Shown here: positions 33,395-42,226 of the stretch, in pieces
Numbering within the stretch: the stretch's first letter is position 1
Layout of the letters: each line of letters starts with the position of its first letter
Assembly (NCBI GenBank): GCA_002441445.1
Contig: DJWC01000084.1
Location: 1,182 to 48,796, forward strand
Source of the DNA: Pusillimonas sp. UBA6240
GTDB lineage: Bacteria; Pseudomonadota; Gammaproteobacteria; Burkholderiales; Burkholderiaceae_B
Direction of reading: 5' to 3'
Length of the DNA stretch: 47,615 bases
Made by a program: the position numbers and the translations under genes
The notes under the pieces: generated by a model
What the model was told of the DNA's origin: nothing
What the model saw: only the letters and a program-made list of their open reading frames with translations
Database searches by the model: none

Positions 33395-33404
33395 ACAAGC
33401 CGTC

Positions 33405-33956
33405 ATGCATAGTCTTCCCCGAGATTTTTACAATCGCGACACCATACAGGTCGCACAGGACTTATTGGGCAAATTGCTGGTACACCGCATCTCCGGCGCC
33501 GAACGCATAGGCCGCATCGTGGAAGTCGAGGCCTATCTGGGCCCCCACGACTTGGCAGCCCACACCTCCAAAGGCATCACCGCCCGTACCCGTGTCATGT
33601 TCGGCCCGCCCGGATATGCCTACGTGTACCTGATATATGGCATGCATCACTGCATGAATGTGGTGACCGAGGAGGACGGCACGGGAGCGGCCGTCCTGCT
33701 GCGCGCCCTGGAGCCGGTCGCCAACCTGGCCCTCAATGCCAGCGGGCCGGGCCGCCTCTGCAAGGCCATGGGCATCGACCGCAGCCATTACGGCCACGAC
33801 TTGTGCAGCGATGATTTCTTCGTTGCCGAACCCATGGAGTCAGAGCGCCCGAGCATCGTCGCCCGCCCCCGCGTGGGCGTGGACTATGCGGGAGAATGGG
33901 CGCACAAGCCTTTGCGTTTTTATATAGAAGGGAATAAGTACGTGTCCCGGAAGTAG
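33405..33956 (+). CDS. DNA-3-methyladenine glycosylase (MPG/AAG type)
   Basis: 183 residues. Removes alkylated purines in base-excision repair. Visible markers are the start DFYNRDTIQVAQDLLGKLLVHR, IVEVEAYLGPHDLAAHTSKGIT with the catalytic Glu, MFGPPGYAYVYLIYGMHHCMNVVTE and GPGRLCKAMGI. The length is typical. It is divergent from katE, which fits an oxidative/alkylation damage response, but no LexA-like site is evident. Confidence 0.94.
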   Translation: MHSLPRDFYNRDTIQVAQDLLGKLLVHRISGAERIGRIVEVEAYLGPHDLAAHTSKGITARTRVMFGPPGYAYVYLIYGMHHCMNVVTEEDGTGAAVLLRALEPVANLALNASGPGRLCKAMGIDRSHYGHDLCSDDFFVAEPMESERPSIVARPRVGVDYAGEWAHKPLRFYIEGNKYVSRK

Positions 33957-34062
33957 GGGGTACCCAGGATTCGCTGGCGCGCTAGAAAGGCTGGCGGGGC
34001 CTGTGAGATGCCAAAAAACTGTGCTGTGGCTACGCTGCTGCTATAGCAACGCTGTTTTTACA

Positions 34063-34116
34063 GCGACTGTAGCTCAGTTGGATGGCGTACTTGGCTACGA
34101 ACCAAGGGGTCGTGGG
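34063..34116 (+). pseudogene. truncated tRNA-Arg copy
   Basis: Fifty-four bases match the intact tRNA-Arg (34234-34287) with only three differences and include the D arm and the whole ACG anticodon arm. After GTCGTGGG the T arm and acceptor strand are replaced by unrelated sequence. A TATAG-containing stretch upstream of both copies is also similar, so promoter and 5' half were duplicated. It cannot give a functional tRNA. Confidence 0.8.
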
Positions 34117-34233
34117 CAGATCTCCGGCGATACGCTTTCAGGCGAGGTGGGCTCTTCGAGGCTGTTTTGCCGTTGGATGGGGCTCTTGCAAGACGCGGGG
34201 GAAAAACTATGTTATAGTTACGCCTCTTTTGCA

Positions 34234-34310
34234 GCGGCTGTAGCTCAGTTGGATAGAGTACTTGGCTACGAACCAAGGGGTCGTGGGTTCGAATCCTGCC
34301 AGCCGCGCCA
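34234..34310 (+). tRNA. tRNA-Arg (anticodon ACG)
   Basis: A 77-nt cloverleaf: the acceptor GCGGCTG pairs with CAGCCGC, then discriminator G and encoded CCA. The anticodon arm CTTGG-CTACGAA-CCAAG places ACG at the anticodon, and the T arm has GGTTCGAATC. This is tRNA-Arg(ACG), read as ICG after deamination. A likely -10 (TATAGT) and a GC-rich stretch lie upstream. Confidence 0.95.
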
Positions 34311-34315
34311 TATTT

Positions 34316-34341
34316 AGGGGCTTTCCGAAAGGAAAGCCCCT
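34316..34341 (+). terminator. hairpin after tRNA-Arg, possible terminator
   Basis: AGGGGCTTTCC (34316-34326) pairs perfectly with GGAAAGCCCCT (34331-34341) around GAAA. It begins six bases after the CCA end. Only a weak T-rich stretch follows, but an 11-bp stem with a stable tetraloop is a good transcript end. Confidence 0.7.
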
Positions 34342-34375
34342 ACTCGTTTGTATTATTGAAACGGGTTTGGATTAT

Positions 34376-34798
34376 TCAATTTTTTGTATCGGTAAATGGA
34401 TTCTTGATGTTCAACCCATCTTCCAGAACCTGCCCGTCCTGCATATCTTCGCTAAAAAGGTACTGACAACCGCTTGTCACGGCCGCTGCGGCGATGCAGG
34501 CGTCGTAAAACGACAATCGATATCGTTCGGCGATATCCCTGGCGCGGTCATGGATCGTCTCTGTGATAGGGACTACTTTGCAGAAACCGCGTACCAGTTC
34601 TAGAAGTTGCGCGATTTCATCCCAACCCATTTGAAGCTTGCGGCGGCATACCTGAGTCACTTCGTTAAGCACTTGTACGCTGATGATAGGCCCAGCGACA
34701 AGCAATCTTTCTACTCGATCCGCTTTGCCGGCATCGGCTGACAACAAGTACAACACCACATTGCTGTCGAGGAAGTGTTTGAATTTATTCTCGCGCAT
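34376..34798 (-). CDS. vapC: VapC-like PIN-domain toxin
   Basis: 140 residues of the PIN ribonuclease fold. Acidic residues of the metal centre are at FLDSNVVLYLL (D11), VLNEVTQVCRRK, RLSFYDACIAAAA and LFSEDMQDGQVL. In VapC toxins these cut initiator or other tRNAs. The 14-bp overlap with the upstream antitoxin gene (34785-34798) is a normal TA arrangement. The target RNA is unknown, though a tRNA-Arg gene sits just downstream by position. Confidence 0.9.
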   Translation of the reverse strand: MRENKFKHFLDSNVVLYLLSADAGKADRVERLLVAGPIISVQVLNEVTQVCRRKLQMGWDEIAQLLELVRGFCKVVPITETIHDRARDIAERYRLSFYDACIAAAAVTSGCQYLFSEDMQDGQVLEDGLNIKNPFTDTKN

Positions 34799-35018
34799 TT
34801 GCCTCGTCGCGACTGAAGTGAAAATCGGCGGGCAATTTTCCCCGGAATGTGCGTAGACGCTTCAACAAGGCCTCAGCGCCGGGCTTTTTGCGAACAGCGA
34901 ACGTCCTGGCATCGTCAATGACGATTTCAATATTGTCGCCTTCACGCAATTCCAATGCTTCGACCAAGCTGGCGGGAAGGCGGACGGCTAGGCTGTTGCC
35001 CCATTTAGCGATCCGCAT
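34785..35018 (-). CDS. vapB: AbrB/MazE-fold antitoxin of the VapBC pair
   Basis: 77 residues. MRIAKWGNSLAVRLPASLVEAL is the typical swapped-hairpin AbrB DNA-binding start, followed by LREGDNIEIVIDD and a C-terminal toxin-neutralising tail. ATG 35018 is chosen because AGAGGTG lies just upstream; an upstream in-frame start at 35063 is less likely. The antitoxin precedes and overlaps the toxin and probably autoregulates through the repeat at 35036-35058. Confidence 0.9.
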   Translation of the reverse strand: MRIAKWGNSLAVRLPASLVEALELREGDNIEIVIDDARTFAVRKKPGAEALLKRLRTFRGKLPADFHFSRDEANARE

Positions 35019-35035
35019 GTTTTCACCTCTTAGAT

Positions 35036-35058
35036 GATATACGTTTGTATTGTATATC
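35036..35058 (-). promoter_or_regulatory. VapBC operator candidate
   Basis: GATATAC (35036-35042) and GTATATC (35052-35058) are exact inverted repeats separated by nine bases, 18 bp upstream of the antitoxin start. AbrB-type antitoxins bind such sites. The arms contain TATA-like sequence that may double as the -10. Confidence 0.6.
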
Positions 35059-35299
35059 TTCAATGAGAAATAGCAAGATACACGATCATCTAGAGGGCAG
35101 GGCCGAATCGCTGTCCCGGTGTGCCTCGCCGTTCATCTGTGCGTTGCCTGCCCGCCACAGGCCGGCTGACCGCGCGACCATGCGCGAACTCTTTCGATGC
35201 CGCGGCGCCATCTCCGGTGATCGGGGCTACATAGCCTCCGGCGCCGCCTGCAAAGTGATAACGGGCCATAGGTGACCAGATGCGCCGCCGTTCTTCTCT

Positions 35300-36292
35300 C
35301 TAATTGGCAGAGATATTTGCCTCCTTTGCCGCCTTTGCCCAACGCTGCCGTTCACTGGCGATGATCGCTTGCGCCTCATCGGCGCCCGTGCCGCGCACTT
35401 CCATCGAATAGCTCTCGAGCATGGCTTTGATGTCTGTTTCTTTGATGGCGTATTGCGCGGCCTCGCTTAGTGTGCGTACGACCGCATCGGGTGTGGATGC
35501 CGGCACACCCAGCGCATACCAAAGATTTATATCGAAGTCTTGGTAACCCATTTCCCGCAAGGGTTTTATACCCGGCATTTGGGAGACCGCACGCGCGCTT
35601 GTCATGGCCAAGGCTTTTAGCTTGCCCGTCTTGAAGTGGTCCCCCGCTGACAATAGGCCCACAAAAATCGCGTCGACCCGTCCCGCTACCACGTCCAGAA
35701 TGGCGGGGCTGACGCCCTTATACGGGACATGGCTCAAGCGTATGTCCGACTCCTTGGCGAATCGCTCGAAACCAAGGTGAGAGACGCTTCCTATTCCCCA
35801 GGTGCCGTACGTCAGTTCACCGGGTTTCTTTTTCGCCAATGCGATGAACTCCTGGACAGTATTGGCGGGGACTGAAGCGTTTACCGCGAAAACCAGGGGC
35901 TGAGCCGACAAGAACGACACCTGCTTGAAGTCTTTTACGGGATCATAGCCAAGATCCTTATAGATGCTCGGATTGATGGCATGGGTATCCGCCGTTTCCA
36001 TGATGATGGTGTACCCGTCGCCCGGGGATTGAGCAACGTAACGGGTACCCATGGAGCCATTGGCGCCGGGCTTATTTTCTACGATTATGGGCTGCCCAAG
36101 CTTCTTCGACATGGCATCGGCGACTTTTCTGGCGAACACATCGGTAAATCCTCCCGGCACCCAAGGCACGATGAGGCGGATGGGCTGAGAGGGGAAATTG
36201 CTTGCCGATGCCGTGGCTGCGGGAAATACGGCAACCGCGGCAAACGCGAGCAGGGGCAATTTATGCCGTATTGATTGGATTAGGGATTTCAT
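35300..36292 (-). CDS. Bug-family (TctC) periplasmic solute-binding protein
   Basis: 330 residues from ATG 36292 (AGGAGA upstream); longer in-frame starts to 36475 lack support. The signal peptide is residues about 1-30 (LLAFAAVAVFPAATASA). Bug signatures: IRLIVPWVPGGFTDVFAR, GQPIIVENKPGANGS, SPGDGYTIIMETA and VPYKGVSPAILDVVAGRVDA. Last gene of the hydantoinase-type operon, 43 bp after HyuB. It probably binds the operon's acidic or cyclic-amide substrate or product. No membrane TctAB partners are present. Confidence 0.94.
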   Translation of the reverse strand: MKSLIQSIRHKLPLLAFAAVAVFPAATASASNFPSQPIRLIVPWVPGGFTDVFARKVADAMSKKLGQPIIVENKPGANGSMGTRYVAQSPGDGYTIIMETADTHAINPSIYKDLGYDPVKDFKQVSFLSAQPLVFAVNASVPANTVQEFIALAKKKPGELTYGTWGIGSVSHLGFERFAKESDIRLSHVPYKGVSPAILDVVAGRVDAIFVGLLSAGDHFKTGKLKALAMTSARAVSQMPGIKPLREMGYQDFDINLWYALGVPASTPDAVVRTLSEAAQYAIKETDIKAMLESYSMEVRGTGADEAQAIIASERQRWAKAAKEANISAN

Positions 36293-36335
36293 CGGTATTG
36301 TCTCCTGTGTTTGAGGGTTCTTTTGAAAACGATAT

Positions 36336-38111
36336 TCAGGTGTCCAGCCTTCGTGCTTCGTAGGTCCGAGGGTCGACGACGACCCCATATTGGATTTCAG
36401 CCATGGTGACCGACACGAGTCCCGCCCGTACATCTTCGACGATTGATTCGATGGGGCGTTGTCGTGGATCGCCATAGCCGCCGCCCCCTGGTGTATGGTG
36501 CGTTACCGTGTCGCCGGTTCGCAGCGGCTCGACGTCTCCGATCGCATACGGCAGCGTTCTCTCATCTTCGCCGCCTCGATTGATGATCCATCGGCCTCCG
36601 TCGCCCGGGAACCCGCCTTCAATGCCTTGGGGGAGGGATACGGACTTTTGCGATGTGTGGGCAAGCATTGGCTGCTCCCCCAGTATTTGATATTCAAGGA
36701 CTTGACCCACGCCTCCACGGTACCGTCCAGCTCCTCCGGTATCTGTCTGGAATTCGCGGCGCCGATAAAGGACCGGCGCTTCGATCTCGAGAGCCTCCAT
36801 GGGGGGTATATGGCAATTTGTGACGTGGCAAGCCATGACGTTGATGCCGTCGTTGAAAGCCGTAGCCCCTAATCCGCCGGGTACCACTTCGCCGAACAAG
36901 ACGCGATTGCCCGTGGTCGGGTTGGTGACATAAGTGAAGTTATAAAGGCAGCCGCAAGAGTCCGCCATGACGCGGTCCGGCGCCGCTTTAGCCAACGCGC
37001 CCATGACAAGATCCACGATGCTATGGCATACGACCATGCGCTGATAAACCGCAGCCGGTTTGCGCGCATTCACCAGCGTTCCAGGCTCGGCGATGATTTT
37101 CAAAGGGCGTTTGCACCCCTCGTTGCTGGGAATGCCGGAGCCCGTTATGCATCGCATCACGTAATAGACCGCTGAGAGCGTAGTTGCCAATGGGCTGTTG
37201 ATTGGTCCGGAAATCTGTGGGTCGGTGCCTGTGAAGTCGAAGGTCATTTCAGACCCTTTCTTTATGACTTTCAAGCGCAAGTAATGCGGCCCGCCTTGGG
37301 CGCCGTCATCGAGCACCGGCTCCTGGTGTTCGTATTCGCCGTCGATGATGCGGGAGATCTCATCGCGAGTTCTACGCTCGGAGAAGTCCAGCAGCGCATC
37401 AAAGCACTGGAGCATTTGTTTTTTACCGTACTTTTGGAACAGGGAGTGAATATCCGACTGTGCTATGCCCACGCTTGCGATTTGGGAAAGCAAGTCATTT
37501 TCCAAAGTGGCGGGCGTTCTCGTGTTGTTCAAGACAATTTCCAGTATCTGCTTTTGCAGAACACCCGCGCTCACTACCTTGACGGCTGGCAGGCGCAGCC
37601 CCTCCTGATAGATTTCGGTACCCCATCCTCGCGTAGCCATATTCATTCCGCCGATATCCAGATGGTGAACCATCAGGCCGGAGAAGCCTATGAGCTGCCC
37701 ATCGAAGAAGAGTGGGCTGTAGGCCAAGTAGTCGTTGGTGTGTGTCGCCGCCAGCGATTCGCCGGCGATATACGGATCGTTGACGATCACAATGTCGCCC
37801 GGCTTCCAGGTTTCAGGCGGCATCGTGTGCTTGAGAATGGTCTGTAGGCAAATGCCCACGGTATTGAGCTGAATGGGCGGGCCGGCCTCTTCTGCTAGCA
37901 GTTGTCCTTTTGCGTCGAGGATGGACGCGGAACAATCCTCCATTTCCTTCACAATGAAGGAGATCGCCGAGCGGATCATTCTGCGGGTGATGCGTTGAGC
38001 AATCGCTACCAAGGCGTTGCGCACGATTTCCAGTGTAACGGGATCGACATTGCCCGTAACGGCATCGGCGACATCGTCGAGATTTTCGCTGAGGTGCATA
38101 TTTGTTCCCAT
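36336..38111 (-). CDS. hyuB: hydantoinase B/oxoprolinase beta-type subunit
   Basis: 591 residues. Family marks: DPVTLEIVRNALVAIAQ at the start, VNDPYIAGESLAATHTNDY, VMVHHL-like GLMVHHLDIGG, FDFTGTDPQISGPINSPLATT, and the C-terminal GFPGDGGRW and HTPGGGGYGDP. Together with HyuA this forms the ATP-dependent hydantoinase/5-oxoprolinase type enzyme that opens cyclic amides (hydantoins, 5-oxoproline or N-methylhydantoin). The gap to hyuA is three bases. Substrate choice cannot be settled from sequence. Confidence 0.93.
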   Translation of the reverse strand: MGTNMHLSENLDDVADAVTGNVDPVTLEIVRNALVAIAQRITRRMIRSAISFIVKEMEDCSASILDAKGQLLAEEAGPPIQLNTVGICLQTILKHTMPPETWKPGDIVIVNDPYIAGESLAATHTNDYLAYSPLFFDGQLIGFSGLMVHHLDIGGMNMATRGWGTEIYQEGLRLPAVKVVSAGVLQKQILEIVLNNTRTPATLENDLLSQIASVGIAQSDIHSLFQKYGKKQMLQCFDALLDFSERRTRDEISRIIDGEYEHQEPVLDDGAQGGPHYLRLKVIKKGSEMTFDFTGTDPQISGPINSPLATTLSAVYYVMRCITGSGIPSNEGCKRPLKIIAEPGTLVNARKPAAVYQRMVVCHSIVDLVMGALAKAAPDRVMADSCGCLYNFTYVTNPTTGNRVLFGEVVPGGLGATAFNDGINVMACHVTNCHIPPMEALEIEAPVLYRRREFQTDTGGAGRYRGGVGQVLEYQILGEQPMLAHTSQKSVSLPQGIEGGFPGDGGRWIINRGGEDERTLPYAIGDVEPLRTGDTVTHHTPGGGGYGDPRQRPIESIVEDVRAGLVSVTMAEIQYGVVVDPRTYEARRLDT

Positions 38112-38114
38112 CGA

Positions 38115-40184
38115 TCAATGGTGGTTCAGATGCGCATTCTTGAAGGCGTCGAATGAGCATGTCCAATTTGGCGCCAGGTACAGAGTGGAGCCCGGGTATT
38201 CAATGATTGCCGGCCCATCGATGCTTTGGTCGGGATGTAGTTCCTCGAAGCGATAGACGCCCAGCATTTCCCATCCGAGATTGTGCAGATAGACGGAGCG
38301 CCTTGTATGGGGCGAGGGCTTTGATGCAACAGGCGCGTGTCGAGGCCAAAGCGCCTTTTGCACTGTTCCTATGGCGGTGATGCGAAGATTGACGACTTCG
38401 ATGCGGCGATCTTTCAGCAGGTAACCGTAAACTTTCTCATGTTGTTGATTGAACCGTTCGTGTAAACCTTGAAACGCATCCATGAAGTCCGAGTCGTTCA
38501 AGGGAAGATTCAGATCGTAGTTCTGGCCTTTGTACCGAAGGTCGATCGATGTGAATAGCAGGGAATCCGCTGCCGGTATGCCTTCCGCATGCAAGGCTGC
38601 GGCAGCTTGTTTCTTGAGCTCATCCACGGCATCGCGCATTGGCTGGATATTATCCGCGCAGAGGCCTATTACCAGAGTGCGCGCCACGTCGTGGCGTACA
38701 TCGGCGCACAGCAGGCCCATCGCCGAAAGATTACCTGGCGCAGGCGGGACAATCACCCGGGTAATGCTTAATTCTTCCGCCAAGCGTGTGGCATGCAAGG
38801 CGCCGGCGCCTCCGAACGCAACAAGGGTGAAGTCCCGGCAGTCGAGCCCTCTTTCCACTGAAATGAGCTTTATCGCATTTGTCATATGAGCTTCGGCGAT
38901 CGACATAATCCCCAATGCCGCGTCGGCGGGATTGATCCCCAGCGGCTCGGCTATCTTTTCTTTTATCGCTTGTTCGGCTTGTTCAGGGTATAGGGTTCGA
39001 GCGCCGGCAAGGAAGGTCTGGGGATTCAGCCGGCCGGTATACAGATTGGCGTCCGTAACCGTCGGGTCTGCGCCGCCTTGGCCATAGCAGGCGGGTCCGG
39101 GGACGGATCCTGCGCTGTGTGGGCCGACACGCATGGCGGATCCCCCATCGATATAAGCGATGGAACCTCCGCCCGCACCGATGGTGACCATATCCAGCGT
39201 AGGAATCAGCAAGGGATAATCACCGACTTTGCTTTGGTGTACGAGCTGTGGTTCTCCGTTGGAAATCAGTGCGACGTCGGTGCTCGTGCCGCCCATGTCC
39301 AGAGTGATTATGTTGTGGATGCCGCATTGCCGGGCCAGCGCCGCGGCGCCGACGATGCCGCCCATGATGCCCGAGTGGGTGATGGCAGCCGGCACCCTGG
39401 AGGCGGCTTCGAAAGTCGATAGCCCCCCGTTGCCGCGCATGATATAGCAACTGCCGGCCAGCCCTTTTTCATGCGATGCGCTTGCCAGGCTATTCAGGTG
39501 GTCGGTAATCGCCTTCTTGATAAGGGCATTGACACATGTCGTGCTCGTGCGCTCGTATTCACGAAATTCGCGTACCACATCGCTTGACAAGGAGACGTCC
39601 ACTTCCGGGCAGATCTCCCTTGCCATCTCGGCGATTCTACGTTCATGAGCAGGATTGGCATATGCATGGAGGAAACATACGGCCAGGCTCTTTACACCGG
39701 TTTCGCGGATAGCTTCCAGCACGTCCCGCGCTTGTGCTTCATCGAGCTCGATGAGCGTTTCGCCAGCGTAGTTCATACGCTCGCGCACCACGAAGCGCAA
39801 GTGTCTAGGCACGAGAGGCCTGGAGGCGCGCCAATGGATATCGTAAACATCGGGTTTGCGGGAGGCACGTCCGATCTCCAGCACGTCCCTGAAGCCTTCC
39901 GTCGTGATGAGCGCAATCCGCGCTCCTTTTTGCTCGACGATCAGGTTCGTAACGAACGTGGTCGCATAGCAGAATCGATCCAACTGGCGAATACTCAGCC
40001 CATTGGCTTCGCAGATGCTTGTTAGTCCCTTCAAGATTCCAACATTCAAATCCGAAGGCGTAGTAGGCACTTTTAGGGTTTGGACGGTATCCCCATTGAT
40101 CAATACGACATCCGTATGCGTCCCGCCGGTGTCGACGCCAATAGCGATTTGCCTCGTATGAGGGTTTGCGGCTTCCTGCAACAT
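38115..40184 (-). CDS. hyuA: hydantoinase A/oxoprolinase alpha-type subunit
   Basis: 689 residues of the ASKHA-fold ATP-binding subunit. IGVDTGGTHTDVVLI is the nucleotide-binding start; further signs are ITTEGFRDVLEIGRASRKPDVYD, LDMGGTSTDVALI and GGGSIAYIDGGSAMRVGPHSAGSVPGPACYGQGG, typical of HyuA/AcxA/OplA proteins. The gap of 28 bp to the FAD-oxidase gene and three bp to hyuB shows an operon. With HyuB it forms the ATP-dependent lactam/hydantoin hydrolase. Confidence 0.93.
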   Translation of the reverse strand: MLQEAANPHTRQIAIGVDTGGTHTDVVLINGDTVQTLKVPTTPSDLNVGILKGLTSICEANGLSIRQLDRFCYATTFVTNLIVEQKGARIALITTEGFRDVLEIGRASRKPDVYDIHWRASRPLVPRHLRFVVRERMNYAGETLIELDEAQARDVLEAIRETGVKSLAVCFLHAYANPAHERRIAEMAREICPEVDVSLSSDVVREFREYERTSTTCVNALIKKAITDHLNSLASASHEKGLAGSCYIMRGNGGLSTFEAASRVPAAITHSGIMGGIVGAAALARQCGIHNIITLDMGGTSTDVALISNGEPQLVHQSKVGDYPLLIPTLDMVTIGAGGGSIAYIDGGSAMRVGPHSAGSVPGPACYGQGGADPTVTDANLYTGRLNPQTFLAGARTLYPEQAEQAIKEKIAEPLGINPADAALGIMSIAEAHMTNAIKLISVERGLDCRDFTLVAFGGAGALHATRLAEELSITRVIVPPAPGNLSAMGLLCADVRHDVARTLVIGLCADNIQPMRDAVDELKKQAAAALHAEGIPAADSLLFTSIDLRYKGQNYDLNLPLNDSDFMDAFQGLHERFNQQHEKVYGYLLKDRRIEVVNLRITAIGTVQKALWPRHAPVASKPSPHTRRSVYLHNLGWEMLGVYRFEELHPDQSIDGPAIIEYPGSTLYLAPNWTCSFDAFKNAHLNHH

Positions 40185-40212
40185 GCATGTTCCTGTAGGT
40201 TTGATATAAGAG

Positions 40213-41445
40213 TCAAAATCGGGAATGGCGAAACGGCGCCAGATCGATTGGTGGCGGAGTGTCCTCTATTAGCGTCCGCACCAGGCGTGCCGTCATTGGG
40301 GCGCCGGTCAGGCCCGAGTGCCCATGCCCGAACGCATAAATCACATTGCGCGCGCGGGTGGCGCGGTCGATAATGGGAAGTGAGTCGGGCGTCGATGGCC
40401 GGCTTCCCATCCAAAAGGTGGCGCCCTCGGTATTGAGTGATGGATACATCTCTTTTGCGCGGGTCAGTAGCGCTTCCGCGCGCTTATAGTTCGGAGGGGC
40501 TGTAGCGGCGGCGATTTCGACGGTCCCGGATATTCGCACGCCGTCTCGCATGGGGGTAAGCCCGAACATGTGATCACGATTGCTTATCTTGATAGCCGGA
40601 CGTATTTCGGGCTTGGGAAGCATTACGTGGTAGCCGCGTTCGGCCTGTATGGATACCGCGTCGCCAAGCTGGGCCGCCATCCGCGCGCCGTCTATACCCG
40701 TAGCAAGAACGAAGGCCTGAGCATCGTAAGAACCCTTGGCGAATTTTGCGCTGCGCGCCACGCCGTTTACTGTCGAAAAGGACACCAATTCATCATTGAG
40801 AATACGGCCGCCATGCATGCGAAACTTTTCCGCCAGCGTTTCGACCAACCGCAATGGATTGAGAGTGTGTCCGTTTTCGGGAAAATGCAGTCCATTTTTA
40901 TATATTGGATTGAGATGTGGATCTATGCGTTGGATGTCGGCCGCGTTCAACCGCTCTGCTTTTACGCCATGTCGTTCGCGCAGGGTTTTGGCCAAGATTT
41001 CTACAGGCCCCGAGCGGTCGTTTTGCCATACATAGATTTGCCCGGTTTCCTCGATATGCTCCGCATAGTCAGCGCCCAGCATTTCCCGATAATCCGCGAG
41101 GGCATGCCGGTGCAGCGCACGCAAAGCATTGGAATTCGCTTGCACCTTCTGGATATCCCTGCCTTCCTTGATCCACTTGATCATCCACGGAAGGGCGCTG
41201 GGAAAATGGGACCATCTGACCACTAGAGGCCCGAGCGGGTCGGCGAACCAGCGCGGTACCCGTTTGAGCATCCCAGGCAGCGCGATGGGTACGCATAGAT
41301 CAGGGCTTATGGCCCCGCCATTACCAAAAGAGCAGCCCATTCCTACGGCGCCTTTGTCGATCAATGCGACCTCGTGTCCCGCACTCTGCAGCCTGTAGGC
41401 GCAGCTCACTCCAACGATGCCTGCTCCAATAACGATAATGTGCAT
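40213..41445 (-). CDS. FAD-dependent D-amino-acid dehydrogenase-like oxidoreductase
   Basis: 410 residues. A GxGxxG FAD site opens the protein (IVIGAGIVGVSCAYRLQSAGH), followed by GAVGMGCSFGNGG, the DAO-fold residues NPLRLVETLAEKF and the closing FWMGSRPSTPDSLPII and GHGHSGLTGAPMTARLV. This is the DadA/glycine-oxidase superfamily. In this operon it may oxidise amino acids released by ring opening, giving keto acid, ammonia and reduced quinone. It could equally act on another amine substrate. Confidence 0.92.
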   Translation of the reverse strand: MHIIVIGAGIVGVSCAYRLQSAGHEVALIDKGAVGMGCSFGNGGAISPDLCVPIALPGMLKRVPRWFADPLGPLVVRWSHFPSALPWMIKWIKEGRDIQKVQANSNALRALHRHALADYREMLGADYAEHIEETGQIYVWQNDRSGPVEILAKTLRERHGVKAERLNAADIQRIDPHLNPIYKNGLHFPENGHTLNPLRLVETLAEKFRMHGGRILNDELVSFSTVNGVARSAKFAKGSYDAQAFVLATGIDGARMAAQLGDAVSIQAERGYHVMLPKPEIRPAIKISNRDHMFGLTPMRDGVRISGTVEIAAATAPPNYKRAEALLTRAKEMYPSLNTEGATFWMGSRPSTPDSLPIIDRATRARNVIYAFGHGHSGLTGAPMTARLVRTLIEDTPPPIDLAPFRHSRF

Positions 41446-41476
41446 GAGTTATCCAATATAAAGACGGATGTGTTTC

Positions 41477-42226
41477 TTACGCTGGCAAGTTGGAACTGAT
41501 CTCTTTGCAGGTGCTCAGCAGGGCGTCAGTGATTGCCCGGGCTTTGGTCTTGAAGCGGCTCACGGGCGCAATCACGCATATAGCCGCAACGGTTTCACCT
41601 TTTTGATTTCGAACGGGGGCTGATACGCCGGCTGCGCCTACCACATGGCTATCTATCAATGTGGCGTATCCCTGTTGGCGGACCCGTTGGATTTCATCGA
41701 GTAATTGCTCTTTGTCTGTGATCGTGACGGGAGTAAGCGCTTTGAAGCTGGTGGTAGCAATGTATGTTTCGAGCTCGGCGTCATTTAAGCCGGCAAGAAG
41801 CACTAGGCCATTGGTGGTGGCATACGCCGCGCGAGTGCCGAGTTCGGCGTCATATCGCAGTGGGCTGGCGCTGGTCACTTTTTCTACATATTCCATTTCG
41901 CGGTTGGTGGTCAGCACTCCTAAAAACGTAGACTCGCCAGTTTGATCGGTGAGCCGCGCCATATAGGGTTTCGAAGCCCGGATGAGGATCCCAAGCTCTC
42001 CGGCCACCCATCCAAACTCGGCATATCGCCTGGCAATCCGATATTCCCGCCCGTGTCGTTCGATGTATCCACGCGCTTCCAAGGTGCCCAGCAGCATGGA
42101 GGCGCTGCTCTGCGGTATGTCGAGCGCATTTGCAATATCGGTGACCCGCTTTGCCGTGGCCGGGCGGGATAAATATTCCAGAAGATCGAGTACGCGAGTG
42201 GCTGACTTAACTTGATTTGATCGCAT
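41477..42226 (-). CDS. IclR-family transcriptional regulator
   Basis: 249 residues. The N-terminal winged helix (SATRVLDLLEYLSRP, ALDIPQSSASMLLGTLEARGYI) is followed by the IclR ligand domain (ATTNGLVLLAGL, GVSAPVRNQKGETVAAICVIAP). It heads the leftward operon, 31 bp before the FAD-oxidase gene. Two ATCGCAT copies flank a TATATGATGTACA stretch at the start codon (about 42220-42245), a possible autoregulatory site. Confidence 0.92.
   Translation of the reverse strand: MRSNQVKSATRVLDLLEYLSRPATAKRVTDIANALDIPQSSASMLLGTLEARGYIERHGREYRIARRYAEFGWVAGELGILIRASKPYMARLTDQTGESTFLGVLTTNREMEYVEKVTSASPLRYDAELGTRAAYATTNGLVLLAGLNDAELETYIATTSFKALTPVTITDKEQLLDEIQRVRQQGYATLIDSHVVGAAGVSAPVRNQKGETVAAICVIAPVSRFKTKARAITDALLSTCKEISSNLPA

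Noticed and set aside
33178..33396. Extra N-terminal katE residues from an upstream start
   Set aside because: ATG 33177 has GGAGA before it, and the added residues include no catalase-like sequence and lie in the divergent promoter spacer.
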